DNA of 43,504 bases from Candidatus Rokuibacteriota bacterium. GTDB taxonomy: Bacteria > Methylomirabilota > Methylomirabilia > Rokubacteriales > CSP1-6. The position numbers and the translations under genes were made by a program. The stretch lies in the NCBI GenBank assembly GCA_003221635.1, contig QHSR01000259.1, positions 8,550 to 52,053 of the forward strand, in the 5' to 3' direction. The notes below the pieces were generated by a model. It ran no database searches. It saw only the letters and a program-made list of their open reading frames with translations, and was not told the DNA's origin. Shown piece by piece: positions 8,096 through 17,129 of this stretch (position 1 is the stretch's first letter; every line of letters begins with the position of its first letter).

Positions 8096-11067
8096 CGGAC
8101 TTGCTCACGCCAGGAGCGGACCTGCTTCAAGAACCCAGGCGATGGGATCGGGTTGTTCGGGAGCTGCTGGTTCGTCGTGGCCGTGATTGCCGACGCCGAC
8201 GCCGACCCCGAGCCCACCGGGGGGTTCACGATCACGACCGGCATCGAGGCGATGCCCGAGCCGATGGTGGTCGATTTCGCCACGGTGTGATCGGTGGAGC
8301 TGAGGGCCTGGCCGGTGCTGAAGTTCATGGCCGCGAAGCCCGTCAGCATCTGAACGGAGTAGAGCCGGGCGTCCCCGCCGCCGCTGTCGCACGTGACCGT
8401 GGTGGCGGGCGTGAAGCCGGAGAAGAGTACGGTCTGGTTGAAGACGTTGGCCGGCGCGAACGTCTTCTCGTTGGCAGCCAGCTGGAAGAACCAGCCGTCC
8501 GTGTCGGGCGTGTTGGATCCCCCCGAGGTGGACACGTCCACGAGCATGCTCTCCGTCACGGTCGCCGTGGAGCCGTTGGTCATGTCGCCCGGGTCCTTGA
8601 TCCCGTAGAAGCGGTTCGCCGCTGTGTTGTTCGGGTGGTTCCGGTCGCCGGTGCCGACGTAGACCCACACGTTGTGGTTATTGTCGAAGGCGAGCGTCGG
8701 AGCGGCATAGATGCCCTGCGCCGGATAGTACTCGCCGCCCACCGGCGGGTTCGCCTGGCTCGGGGCCGCGGCGAAGAGGCGCTTGCCCTTCCAGTTGGAG
8801 GTCGACGCATCCTTGACTTCGAACTTCCAGACCTGACCGCCCACGTCGCCGATGTAGACGTGATCGACGTACCCGTCGTTGTCCAGGTCGACGGCGGTCG
8901 GATTCGCCGCGAGGCTGAAGTTCATGTACTGGCGGTCGTCCGAGCTGGTGTTGGAGTAGTCCCAGAGGTTCGTGCCGTTCGAGAGGTCGATGGAGAAGAA
9001 CAACTTGCCCTTGGAATTGTTATTCCCGGTCTCGTACCCGCCCCCGACGAACATCACGAACTTGTCCGCGCCGCCGATCTTCACCTTGCCAATGGCGGGC
9101 TCGGACCATGTCTCCGCCATCCTCGTGTCGGTGAAGCTCCACATGAACGTGGGGTTGGTGGTGTCCGTGATGTCCAGGGCGTAGTAGTGACTGCCACCGC
9201 GCCGCAGACCGAAGACGAGGACCGTCTTCCAGTTGCCCGAGACCTTGATGTCCGCGGCGATCGGGCTCGCGTCCGCGTAGTAGAGATGCTCTCCTGCCTT
9301 GGCGGTCAGGGAGTGCAGGGAGCCGAGCAGGTCCGGCGGGATGAAGGCCCAGAGCTCCGCGCCGTCGCTCTCACGGAACGCGTGGACCATCCCGTCGTTG
9401 GCGCCGGCGATCAGGACCTTCGTCCGGCTGGCTTGGGCCGACTTGAACGACTGGTAGCTCGAATCATTCAGCGCGAGCACCGGCGGTGTGACGAGGACCG
9501 GCGTCGAATGGAAGATGTCGCCGAGCTTCCACGGCCTGTCTTCCGTCGTGTTGGTGTCATTGTCCTCGTCGAAGGCGTCGATCCCCCGCAGGAAGTCGAT
9601 GAGCTTGTCCCGCGCGGTGCTGTCCACGACGCCGAGCTTCGTATACGTGAGGGCGCCGTTGCTCTTGTCGAACGACGAGAGGCTCCCGGTGCCGACCGTG
9701 GAGCTGCCGCTCACCGCGGTAGTCACGCTCGTGACGGTCTTGATCGTCCGGCTCCCCGGCGCTATGCCGTTCAACACCGCGCCGGCTTCCCAGACCGGAC
9801 TGTTGATCGGTTTTCCTATGTCAGGCCCCGAGGTATTCACCGGGACCAGGCCGTTGGCGTCCCGCTGGTACGCCTTGAGGAAGCCCTGCCAGAACGGGCT
9901 GGACTGGTCGGACTTGAAGGCCGCCAGATAGGCCTTGGTGCTTCCCGTCGTGCTGGTCGTCGGAACGACTGGAGTCGCAAAGGTAAAGGTGGCGGCGAGG
10001 ATGCTGCGGATCTGAGCCTGGAGCACCTGCTCCAACTGGGCCGAGTTCTCCGCCTCGAAGAAAAGGCCGCCGCCGTTCTTGGCCGCGTTCTTCAGGATGT
10101 CGTTGGCCCCCGCCGCCTTGTCGGCCGCGCTGAGGGCGAAGCCAACGGAGTGCACGATAACGTTCTGCTTTCCCGTGAACACAGTCGAATGATCGTTCGC
10201 GAAGCGATTGCCCGCCTCCTGCTGCACGTCGACGTAGCCGTTCTGCAGACCGTCCGAGATCAGGATGATGAAGTTCGGCTGGCACTGGCCGACAGTGGAC
10301 TGGATCGGGGTCGTGTAGGTATTCCCGTTTTTGAGCTGTTTCCCCTCGTAATACAGCCCGGCGTCCTTCATCATCTCGCCCAGCGGGGTGTAGCCGAACG
10401 GGCTGATGGCGTCGACCGCGGCCTTCATCACGCTGGGGGTGGTCCCCATCTGTGCGACCATCGACGCCCCGCAGTGCCCGGATGAGTTGCAGGTCGCGCC
10501 CGAAACGTCGTTGTTCCAGAACTTCATGAAGCCGAAGCGGACGCCGGTCACGTTGTCGACCAGATTCTTCAGGACCCGCTTGGCGATGTCGATCTTCGCC
10601 TCACCGTTGCAGTCGACGCCCGTGCAAAACCCGAGCTGGTAGTTGAGATAGTTGCCGGTGTAGAGGTCCACGTTGGAGCCGCTGATGCTTCCGGACCAGT
10701 ACCCGACCGAGTTCAGGGCGGTCCGCGCCGCCGACTTGCTCACGTCGGCGACGGTGTCCTTGTACTTGGTGTAGGTGCCGCTCGAGCCGGCCTTGTACAC
10801 GACCGGGGTGGAGCAGGCGGTGTCCTTGGAAGACCCGCACTTGCTGATGACGCTGTACGTGTTCGAGACGGTGTACGGATACGACCCGATCACTTCGCTC
10901 ATGCTGCCCGAGTTGTCCAGCAGGATGAGGACGTTGGGCTGGATGTTGGCCCCGAAGATGTCGCTGTCGTCGGCGAAGGCCGCCGGATGGATCGGCAGCA
11001 CCGCGAAGGCCGCGGCGATCAGGACGAAGCCACTCAGTCTCTTCACGCTGTTCATGGTTGACCTCAC
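8092..11067 (-). CDS. pilY1: PilC/PilY1-like type IV pilus tip/biogenesis protein with VWA domain
   Basis: VWA MIDAS NVLILLDNSGSMSE, PilY beta-propeller WKLGDIFHSTPVLVTPP and VLIAGANDGMVHAFRESDGAELWAFIPPDLL, calcium-type loop DLDNDGYVDHVYIGDVGGQVWKFE. Confidence 0.93.
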   Translation of the reverse strand: MRSTMNSVKRLSGFVLIAAAFAVLPIHPAAFADDSDIFGANIQPNVLILLDNSGSMSEVIGSYPYTVSNTYSVISKCGSSKDTACSTPVVYKAGSSGTYTKYKDTVADVSKSAARTALNSVGYWSGSISGSNVDLYTGNYLNYQLGFCTGVDCNGEAKIDIAKRVLKNLVDNVTGVRFGFMKFWNNDVSGATCNSSGHCGASMVAQMGTTPSVMKAAVDAISPFGYTPLGEMMKDAGLYYEGKQLKNGNTYTTPIQSTVGQCQPNFIILISDGLQNGYVDVQQEAGNRFANDHSTVFTGKQNVIVHSVGFALSAADKAAGANDILKNAAKNGGGLFFEAENSAQLEQVLQAQIRSILAATFTFATPVVPTTSTTGSTKAYLAAFKSDQSSPFWQGFLKAYQRDANGLVPVNTSGPDIGKPINSPVWEAGAVLNGIAPGSRTIKTVTSVTTAVSGSSTVGTGSLSSFDKSNGALTYTKLGVVDSTARDKLIDFLRGIDAFDEDNDTNTTEDRPWKLGDIFHSTPVLVTPPVLALNDSSYQSFKSAQASRTKVLIAGANDGMVHAFRESDGAELWAFIPPDLLGSLHSLTAKAGEHLYYADASPIAADIKVSGNWKTVLVFGLRRGGSHYYALDITDTTNPTFMWSFTDTRMAETWSEPAIGKVKIGGADKFVMFVGGGYETGNNNSKGKLFFSIDLSNGTNLWDYSNTSSDDRQYMNFSLAANPTAVDLDNDGYVDHVYIGDVGGQVWKFEVKDASTSNWKGKRLFAAAPSQANPPVGGEYYPAQGIYAAPTLAFDNNHNVWVYVGTGDRNHPNNTAANRFYGIKDPGDMTNGSTATVTESMLVDVSTSGGSNTPDTDGWFFQLAANEKTFAPANVFNQTVLFSGFTPATTVTCDSGGGDARLYSVQMLTGFAAMNFSTGQALSSTDHTVAKSTTIGSGIASMPVVIVNPPVGSGSASASAITATTNQQLPNNPIPSPGFLKQVRSWREQVR

Positions 11068-11549
11068 TGTGCGACCGGGCCGAAGGAAACCTGGGCGTCG
11101 ATCGCGCGCTGGGCGCTTCTCGGACCCGTTCCCGTCCCCGTGAGCGCGTAGTTATAGAAGACGAAACCGCCAGGGTTGTACCCCGTGCCGCTGCCGATCG
11201 AGTAGCCCGCCTTCTGGATGGTGCTCAGGAAGCAATTCGCATCGGCCAAGGTCCCCGGTGTCGGTGCAAGCACATACGTATAAGCGCCGAGCGTCGACGT
11301 TGTCCCACACGGCCCGCCGACAGCGACGACCGGTGGAAGTTTATCGACTCTGTCGATGCCGACATTGATCCCCGCGTCGGCGGCGAAGAAGCTGCCTTCG
11401 GCCGACAGCCCGCCGTAGGCGATATCGCCCTCGGTGCTGGACATGCGGACCAGGAAGATGCCGGCCACGAGCATCATCACCATGATGAAGATGGCCATCA
11501 CCGAAGCTATTCCACGCTCGTCCGTGCACTGGCGCCACGATCCGCGCAT
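11064..11549 (-). CDS. PilX-like minor pilin
   Basis: N-terminal ERGIASVMAIFIMVMMLVAGIFLVRMSSTEGDIAYGG...FFAADAGI; position between pilW and pilY1. Confidence 0.75.
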   Translation of the reverse strand: MRGSWRQCTDERGIASVMAIFIMVMMLVAGIFLVRMSSTEGDIAYGGLSAEGSFFAADAGINVGIDRVDKLPPVVAVGGPCGTTSTLGAYTYVLAPTPGTLADANCFLSTIQKAGYSIGSGTGYNPGGFVFYNYALTGTGTGPRSAQRAIDAQVSFGPVAQ

Positions 11550-11562
11550 ATCCGGGCCTCCC

Positions 11563-12240
11563 TCAGGGATTCCTGAGCCTCACGTCGGAGGTCAGGGTGT
11601 AAGTCTGAGCCGGCTGGCCCGGCACGTTCTCGCGAGCCGTGACTGCGATGACGATCCGCCGCACGGCTCCGCGCTCCACCGTGCTGGCGAAGGTCGGGAC
11701 ACCGACCACTCCCTGGCCGTCGAGCGCATAGGGGCCCGTCGGCGGACTTGGGATCGGCGTGTTGGTGGCGCTGAAGTAGGCGAAGCTCAGCGCCGTGACG
11801 CTCTCGGCCATCAGGTCGGCCTGGGCTCCGCTGGGACACGTGTACGACCCCGCGGCACCGATGGCGCCCCTCACCCGCCACAACCCGGAGCCGTTGAGGC
11901 AGAAGGTGAAGGCATTGCTCGCGCCCGTCCCATCGAGGTCGCCGGCGACCGAGAGGGCCGACTGGGTGGCGGCCTGAACCGGGTTGGCGAGGTCGTTCGC
12001 GGGGTCGGCGTCGATGTTCTCCGGGAAGTAGCCGGCCATCCGGATCTGCCTGGCCATCGCGTCCATCGCGACGCGAGCATTCTGCTGGACGCCGAGCTTC
12101 CGCTCGCTGGTCGAGTACGCCCTGCTGCTCGGGTCGAAGACCTGGAAGATCCCCACGAGGATGAGCAGGAAGATGCTCATGGCGACCATGAGCTCGACCA
12201 GCGTGAAACCGTCTTGGCTGCGGACTGTCGGGTAGCGCAT
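11563..12240 (-). CDS. PilW-like minor pilin
   Basis: QDGFTLVELMVAMSIFLLILVGIFQVF prepilin signal; PilW-like VAMDAMARQIRMAGY. Confidence 0.85.
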   Translation of the reverse strand: MRYPTVRSQDGFTLVELMVAMSIFLLILVGIFQVFDPSSRAYSTSERKLGVQQNARVAMDAMARQIRMAGYFPENIDADPANDLANPVQAATQSALSVAGDLDGTGASNAFTFCLNGSGLWRVRGAIGAAGSYTCPSGAQADLMAESVTALSFAYFSATNTPIPSPPTGPYALDGQGVVGVPTFASTVERGAVRRIVIAVTARENVPGQPAQTYTLTSDVRLRNP

Positions 12241-12803
12241 CAGAACATCCTCACGAGAATGGTGCTGAGCGTGACTGTGACCGGGTTAGGCGTGCTGGGA
12301 ATCGTGACGGTGACCGTAGCCCGGCACGTCGTGGCGGTGGTGTCAGAGAGACACGGATTCGCCGGGTTGTCGGCCTGCCTCATTTGAACCGTCGCGCGCG
12401 CGCCGAAGGTGTTCACCGCCCCCCAATTCGTAACCTCGGTGGGAGTGAAGGCGAAGCCGTCGCCGGTTCCAGCCAGCATGTACCGCCAGCGTCGGGCGAT
12501 GGCCTGCTGCGGATCGGCGGCCGGAAGCGTGGCCGTACTGGTCGTGTCGAAGTTGTCCAGGAAGCGGATGTTGGCGAAGGGAACGGCGCCGATGTCTTCG
12601 AGAATATGTCTGGCCCCGGTCACCGCCATGGTCATCCTTCCCGCGTCGGTGATCTGCCGGTAGCCCACCGGGAACATGGTCGCCAGGCCCAGCAGACCGA
12701 CGACCAGGATCATCGCGGCGACGAGGACCTCGACGAGCGTGAACCCGCGGCCGTCGCCGAGGCGCCGCGTGATCCTCAGATCCATATTCATCTTGCTCCT
12801 CAT
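12240..12803 (-). CDS. PilV-like minor pilin
   Basis: GRGFTLVEVLVAAMILVVGLLGLATMFPVGYRQI; start taken at MRSKMNMDL (12803), overlapping the upstream stop. Confidence 0.82.
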   Translation of the reverse strand: MRSKMNMDLRITRRLGDGRGFTLVEVLVAAMILVVGLLGLATMFPVGYRQITDAGRMTMAVTGARHILEDIGAVPFANIRFLDNFDTTSTATLPAADPQQAIARRWRYMLAGTGDGFAFTPTEVTNWGAVNTFGARATVQMRQADNPANPCLSDTTATTCRATVTVTIPSTPNPVTVTLSTILVRMF

Positions 12804-13336
12804 GGGCAGGCGACCGTCTGGGCCTGGACCTTGATGCGCCCCGACGGGCTCACGCACACGTCGAGGGATCCTGTCGCCGTCGAGTTCTGGACGCGGAATC
12901 TGACGGCGCCGGTGCCGACCGGCGGCGCGCCGAGCGAGGTGAACGTGATCGACGGGCCCAGGACGATCTGGGACGCGTTCTCGAGCGTTCTCCATCCTGA
13001 GCCGTCGGTTCCTGGGCCTACATAAACAGCCGTGGTACACGGGGACCCTGCCGCCACAACGCAGGTGAGCCGCATCCGGTTGTTCGGGTTTGTCTGCGTC
13101 TCGACGGTGTACGAGATGCCGCGCGTGATCGCGAACTGGCGCGCCTCGTTGAGCGCAGTCACGACCGTTCGCGCCGCGCCATCGGTCTCCTGGGCCCTCG
13201 CGTAGCTCAAGTACAGCGGAAAGCCAATCGCCGCGAGGACCGAGATCACTCCGATTATCACGAGAAGCTCGGCCAGCTGGTATCCGGCCGAGTCGGTCCA
13301 GGCGCTTCGCCAGAGGTTCCGGGTTCTGTTGGTCAT
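12800..13336 (-). CDS. FimT/GspH-like pseudopilin
   Basis: SAGYQLAELLVIIGVISVLAAIGFPLYLSYARAQETDGAARTVVTALNEARQFAITRG; start at MTNRTRN preceded by AGGTGA. Confidence 0.78.
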   Translation of the reverse strand: MTNRTRNLWRSAWTDSAGYQLAELLVIIGVISVLAAIGFPLYLSYARAQETDGAARTVVTALNEARQFAITRGISYTVETQTNPNNRMRLTCVVAAGSPCTTAVYVGPGTDGSGWRTLENASQIVLGPSITFTSLGAPPVGTGAVRFRVQNSTATGSLDVCVSPSGRIKVQAQTVACP

Positions 13337-13394
13337 TCGTGGGTCACCTGACTCGCAAACCGCAGCATGGCAAATGTCCATCCGGAGACGACTA

Positions 13395-13412
13395 GAGCAA
13401 TGGCAATGCCAG
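13395..13412 (-). promoter_or_regulatory. Candidate sigma-54 (-24/-12) promoter for the minor-pilin operon
   Basis: Minus strand reads CTGGCATTGCCATTGCTC: GG and GC elements exactly 12 nt apart, about 60 nt upstream of the first pilin start. Confidence 0.5.
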
Positions 13413-13564
13413 GGGGCCTGAGCCGAGGAAACGCTGACTTAGCCGGGCTGTCACCCGCTCAGTGACAAATTGCTTCGCGCATGGTGACAAATACTGGCCA
13501 TGTCTCGCACGGCCAGCCGGAGGAATGCGGCAATCGGTGAGCGATTCCGGAAGGGTAGGGTGCT

Positions 13565-14058
13565 TCAGGCGTCGAGGTAAACCGGGCTCGTCCAGGCCTG
13601 AGCGCCATCCTCCTGGGTCACGCGAACCCAGTACAGATGGCACCGGCCGCGCATGGGGGAGGGGTCAATGTGATCGCGTCGAATACCGCATCGCGGGTCA
13701 GCGACTCGGCGAGCACGCACGTGAGCCCGCCGTAGGCCCCGAACGTGGACGGCCCCGGACGCGCCCGGACGGCCTTTGTGGCCGTCGGAGTTCGCGACGA
13801 AGCCGACCTTGTAGCATTGCTTCATCGCGTCCTCGAGGAGCCAGTCGAACCGTCCCAGTCCGAGTAGATCTCGACGACGGGCTCCAGCGCGGGATCGTGG
13901 AAGCCGACGATATCGGCGTAGCGGCCGCCGATGCGCGGGATCAGCATGACGTCCTCACGGCCCGCGAACTGGCCGAACAGCTCGGTGACGGGGAAGCAAT
14001 CGGTCGCGGCATCGCGCATGTCGTCGACTTCGGCGTGTGAAGAACGATGGAGCCTCAC
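13565..14058 (-). pseudogene. Decayed DUF3604 family gene (C-terminal remnant)
   Basis: GGRYADIVGFHDPALEPVVEIYSDW / FDWLLEDAMKQCYKVGFVANSDGHKGRPGAS / PSTFGAYGGLTCVLAESLTRDAVFDAI / LYWVRVTQEDGAQAWTSPVYLDA are collinear but lie in shifting frames. Confidence 0.75.
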
Positions 14059-14107
14059 GGCCCGCTGGGTTCATCCGCGAAGTGTATACTAGGCCGGCTT
14101 GATCTCC

Positions 14108-14201
14108 GGAGAGGTGGCCGAGTCGGCCGAAGGCAGCCGCCTGCTAAGCGGTTACAGGGGCAAAACCTCTGTCCCGGGTTCGAATCCCGGCCTCTCCGCC
14201 A
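14108..14201 (+). tRNA. tRNA-Ser(GCT)
   Basis: Acceptor GGAGAGG/CCTCTCC, long variable arm, anticodon loop CTGCTAA, GGTTCGAATCC T-arm, encoded CCA. Confidence 0.95.
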
Positions 14202-14308
14202 TTCGCTTCAGCGCTCTCGGCTGGACAGGGCGTCGGACCACGAAGCAGACATAGTTCGGCGCGCTCTCCAGCTGGGAGCTCGACGTCCGGGCGCGACCGG
14301 GCGGGCCG

Positions 14309-14560
14309 CTACTGCTTTTTCGTCAACGTGATCCCGACAGCCTTCGCGGCCTCGTCGAACTTTGCGACCGACTCCGCGTGCTTGCCTTCCGAATGCAGCG
14401 CCCAGGCCTCGCGCGCGAGAATCTTCGCGTTGCCGGCGCTCGCGTCGTAGCGGTTGCCGACGGCTTTGTCGATCTGGGCTTGCAACAGGGGGCATTCACC
14501 GGCCAGTGCGGGACCAGCGGCCGAAGCGACCAAGGCGAGGACCAAGACATAGAGCTTCAT
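14309..14560 (-). CDS. Small exported hypothetical protein
   Basis: MKLYVLVLALVASAAGPALAGECPLLQAQIDKAVGNRYDASAGNAKILAREAWALHSEGKHAESVAKFDEAAKAVGITLTKKQ; signal peptide and SD. Confidence 0.75.
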   Translation of the reverse strand: MKLYVLVLALVASAAGPALAGECPLLQAQIDKAVGNRYDASAGNAKILAREAWALHSEGKHAESVAKFDEAAKAVGITLTKKQ

Positions 14561-14678
14561 CTGTCTCCTCCTTTGGGGCTCTCGGACGGGACCGAACGCC
14601 GGGATGATCGGGGCGATCCGGTACCATGTCAAGACACATCGCGCCGGCGCGTCGCGCTACTCCCCCTGTAGTCGTGCC

Positions 14679-16226
14679 TCAGGGCACGATTCTGATGAAG
14701 TCCTCGCCTCTGATCGCTTGCCCGTCGAACGTTTGCGCCTCCAGGACTGCGAGGGAATCCCCGGGCTCGATGAATTGCGCGGTCACCACGTGGCAGACGA
14801 GATCAACGAAGCCATCGCCGTTCACGTCTTCCGTGCTGCAGGAGTACTTGTCGCCATGGCCGATGAGCTTGACGCTTGCGCCCGCCAGTCTCACCGTCGC
14901 CGGGTTCACCTGAGTGGCGTCGAACGTCGCACTGCCGAGAATCGCGACTGGAACGACCCCGGCAGAGCCGAGGTTGATGCTGTTCGGATGACTCCCGGGC
15001 TTGATATCGATCGAGACCCGCAAGAACCGGACAAGCTCAAAAGCCCCGATGTCACAGATGGCGGTGCCGTTTCCGTCGCCATCGAACGGCCGACCCAACC
15101 CGCGCTGGTCTTTTGCGTCGCACGTCGCGTTGTCTCCCGCGTCGATCGCGGGACTCCCTGGCAAGAGTGCATGGGTAAGTGTAGGCCCCCCATTGTCCTT
15201 AAGGACATCTAGGTTGGCGTCCAGCCCCGTCACGTTCCCGGTGGTGTCGCCGACAATTTCGCAGCCACTGACATCGTGAATGAGGTTGTGACCTTGTGAA
15301 GTCAGGGTGCCAAAACAGTCAGGAAAAGGGAAGAAGGGCAGGGCGCTTATCCCGAGCTTGTTTCCCGCGATGATTGTATTTCTCAGGTTGACGGTGCCGC
15401 CAAAGTCCCCCGGAAAATTGAGGATCCCTCCGACCGCGCCACCGGATTCGTTGTCGGCATCCGACATATTGTTCGTAATGGTCACGTTGTTCAGGTTGGC
15501 CACGCTGAATATGTGGTTCTGAATTCCACCCGTATCATCGTTCGCTGCGTTGCCGCTGATCGTAGTGTTCGTGGCCGTCAGGGTGCCGGTATCGAAGACA
15601 TTGAGACCGTTCAAGATGCCACCTGCGATACCAGCCGAAAAGTTATCGGAGACGGTGACGCCGTTCAGCGTCAGTTCTCTACCATTTGCGATACCACCAC
15701 CCCCAAATCCTGCCGTTGAATTCGCGCGAACCGTAACTCGCGTGAGTGTCAACGTGCCCATGTTGAGGATGCCGCCGCCACTCGCATTGGCCGCCGGGCC
15801 GTCGCTCCGTCCATTTTGGATCGTCACATCCGAGATGTGCACGACGCTCGCATTGACCACGTGAAGTACGCGGTCTAGTTGGTTACCGTCAATGATAGTG
15901 AGTCTTGCGTCCGCACCGACGATCGTGAGATGGTCTCGGATATCCAGGTCCCCTGTTGCGCCGTCGTCCTCGCGCGGGCCACCAATCTGCAAAGTGTAAA
16001 CGCCGGCCGGGAGAATGATGGTGTCTGCGCCGGCTAGGGCGTTGGCCTCCTGGATGGCGGCCCGAAGTGTGCACACACCCTGAGCTGTCGCACAGCTGCC
16101 GTCGCCCGGATTTGCATCCACCGCATCATCAGTGCTGTTTACAGTGAACGTCACGGCGCCGGCCGGGACGGCAACGGCCAGTACGCCGATGACGACGCCG
16201 GAAAGAAAGCATTGGAGTCGGCTCAT
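14679..16226 (-). CDS. CSLREA/choice-of-anchor-type parallel beta-helix surface protein
   Basis: VTFTVNSTDDAVDANPGDGSCATAQGVCTLRAAIQEANALAGADTIILPAGVY; repeated beta-helix stretches; SPAIDAGDNATCDAKDQRGLGRPFDGDGNGTAICDIGAFE. Confidence 0.87.
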   Translation of the reverse strand: MSRLQCFLSGVVIGVLAVAVPAGAVTFTVNSTDDAVDANPGDGSCATAQGVCTLRAAIQEANALAGADTIILPAGVYTLQIGGPREDDGATGDLDIRDHLTIVGADARLTIIDGNQLDRVLHVVNASVVHISDVTIQNGRSDGPAANASGGGILNMGTLTLTRVTVRANSTAGFGGGGIANGRELTLNGVTVSDNFSAGIAGGILNGLNVFDTGTLTATNTTISGNAANDDTGGIQNHIFSVANLNNVTITNNMSDADNESGGAVGGILNFPGDFGGTVNLRNTIIAGNKLGISALPFFPFPDCFGTLTSQGHNLIHDVSGCEIVGDTTGNVTGLDANLDVLKDNGGPTLTHALLPGSPAIDAGDNATCDAKDQRGLGRPFDGDGNGTAICDIGAFELVRFLRVSIDIKPGSHPNSINLGSAGVVPVAILGSATFDATQVNPATVRLAGASVKLIGHGDKYSCSTEDVNGDGFVDLVCHVVTAQFIEPGDSLAVLEAQTFDGQAIRGEDFIRIVP

Positions 16227-16511
16227 GAGTGGGTACCTCCCCGCTTGTCGTTGAATCGTCTCGCGTAGAGAAAGCGGCACCGAGTGTAGGCGCAGGGGAG
16301 AGAGGCGTCAAGAACAAGAGTGGGCGGTGCCATGGAGGTCGCCTTGAACGAGGTGACCGGGGTGACGGACTTCACCTCGCCCACACACTCGTGTCCAAAC
16401 AGAACCGCCGCTGTGGAGCATCTGGTAGCGCGGCAGGAAGGCGCTGTAGAACGAGCCCGTAACCAGCCCGCTCGCCCCGGGGCGTCGCGTAGTGTATCGT
16501 AAGTGCCCGTT

Positions 16512-16588
16512 GCGCCCTTAGCTCAGGTGGACAGAGCGTCGGACTACGAATCCGAAGGCCAGAGGTTCGAATCCTCTAGGGCGCACCA
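16512..16588 (+). tRNA. tRNA-Arg(ACG)
   Basis: Acceptor GCGCCCT/AGGGCGC, anticodon loop CTACGAA, AGAGGTTCGAATCCTCT T-arm, encoded CCA. Confidence 0.95.
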
Positions 16589-16589
16589 C
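16566..16589 (+). repeat. att-like direct repeat, tRNA-proximal copy
   Basis: TTCGAATCCTCTAGGGCGCACCAC, the 3' end of tRNA-Arg, recurs at about 17065. Confidence 0.7.
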
Positions 16590-16615
16590 CCACACTCCAT
16601 CGTCGCGAAGTCCGG

Positions 16616-16819
16616 CTACGGCTGATGTCCGTTCGTGTTGGGGGCATCACGTTTCGCAACAAGCTCAGCCCTGGCCTCTTGAATCCACTGAATGAGCAAA
16701 TCGATTTGCTCGGGGGTGACGACGACGATGTCGTCTTCGTCATCGCCAAAGCGTTCTTGGCTGATCACGATCTCATCGTTATTCGTGCTGACTGCGAATT
16801 GCTCAGCCCGTTTCTCCAT
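16616..16819 (-). CDS. Small hypothetical protein, acidic
   Basis: MEKRAEQFAVSTNNDEIVISQERFGDDEDDIVVVTPEQIDLLIQWIQEARAELVAKRDAPNTNGHQP; protein-like composition. Confidence 0.6.
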   Translation of the reverse strand: MEKRAEQFAVSTNNDEIVISQERFGDDEDDIVVVTPEQIDLLIQWIQEARAELVAKRDAPNTNGHQP

Positions 16820-17064
16820 CGTCACCACGCCTCCCTCTTCCCGTCGCTTCAAGCTCCACGACCTTCCGAGCACCGCGAGTCTACACCCGCCAGACAATCG
16901 TCTCACCAGTGGTTCACTCCGGTGGTACACTCCCCGCTCAAGCGCCTCGAACAAAGTAAAGCCGAGGCTCCGCGCGGGGACGACGAAGGGGACAACGCCT
17001 CGTCCGAGGTAGGACAAGAAAGCTAGAGACGACGCGGGATTAGAGTACGTGGTGGTGGCCCCTG

Positions 17065-17088
17065 ATCGAATCCTCCAGGGCGCACCAC
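17065..17088 (+). repeat. att-like direct repeat, distal copy of the tRNA-Arg 3' end
   Basis: ATCGAATCCTCCAGGGCGCACCAC; two mismatches to the tRNA-Arg 3' end, and it lacks the rest of the tRNA. Confidence 0.7.
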
Positions 17089-17129
17089 ACTCCACTCTCA
17101 GACGTGGGGCCAACAGAAGGGAGGACCGC

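Noticed and set aside
8086-10485. 799-aa plus-strand ORF
   Set aside because: Fully antisense to pilY1; low-complexity RGV/DEH-rich shadow ORF.
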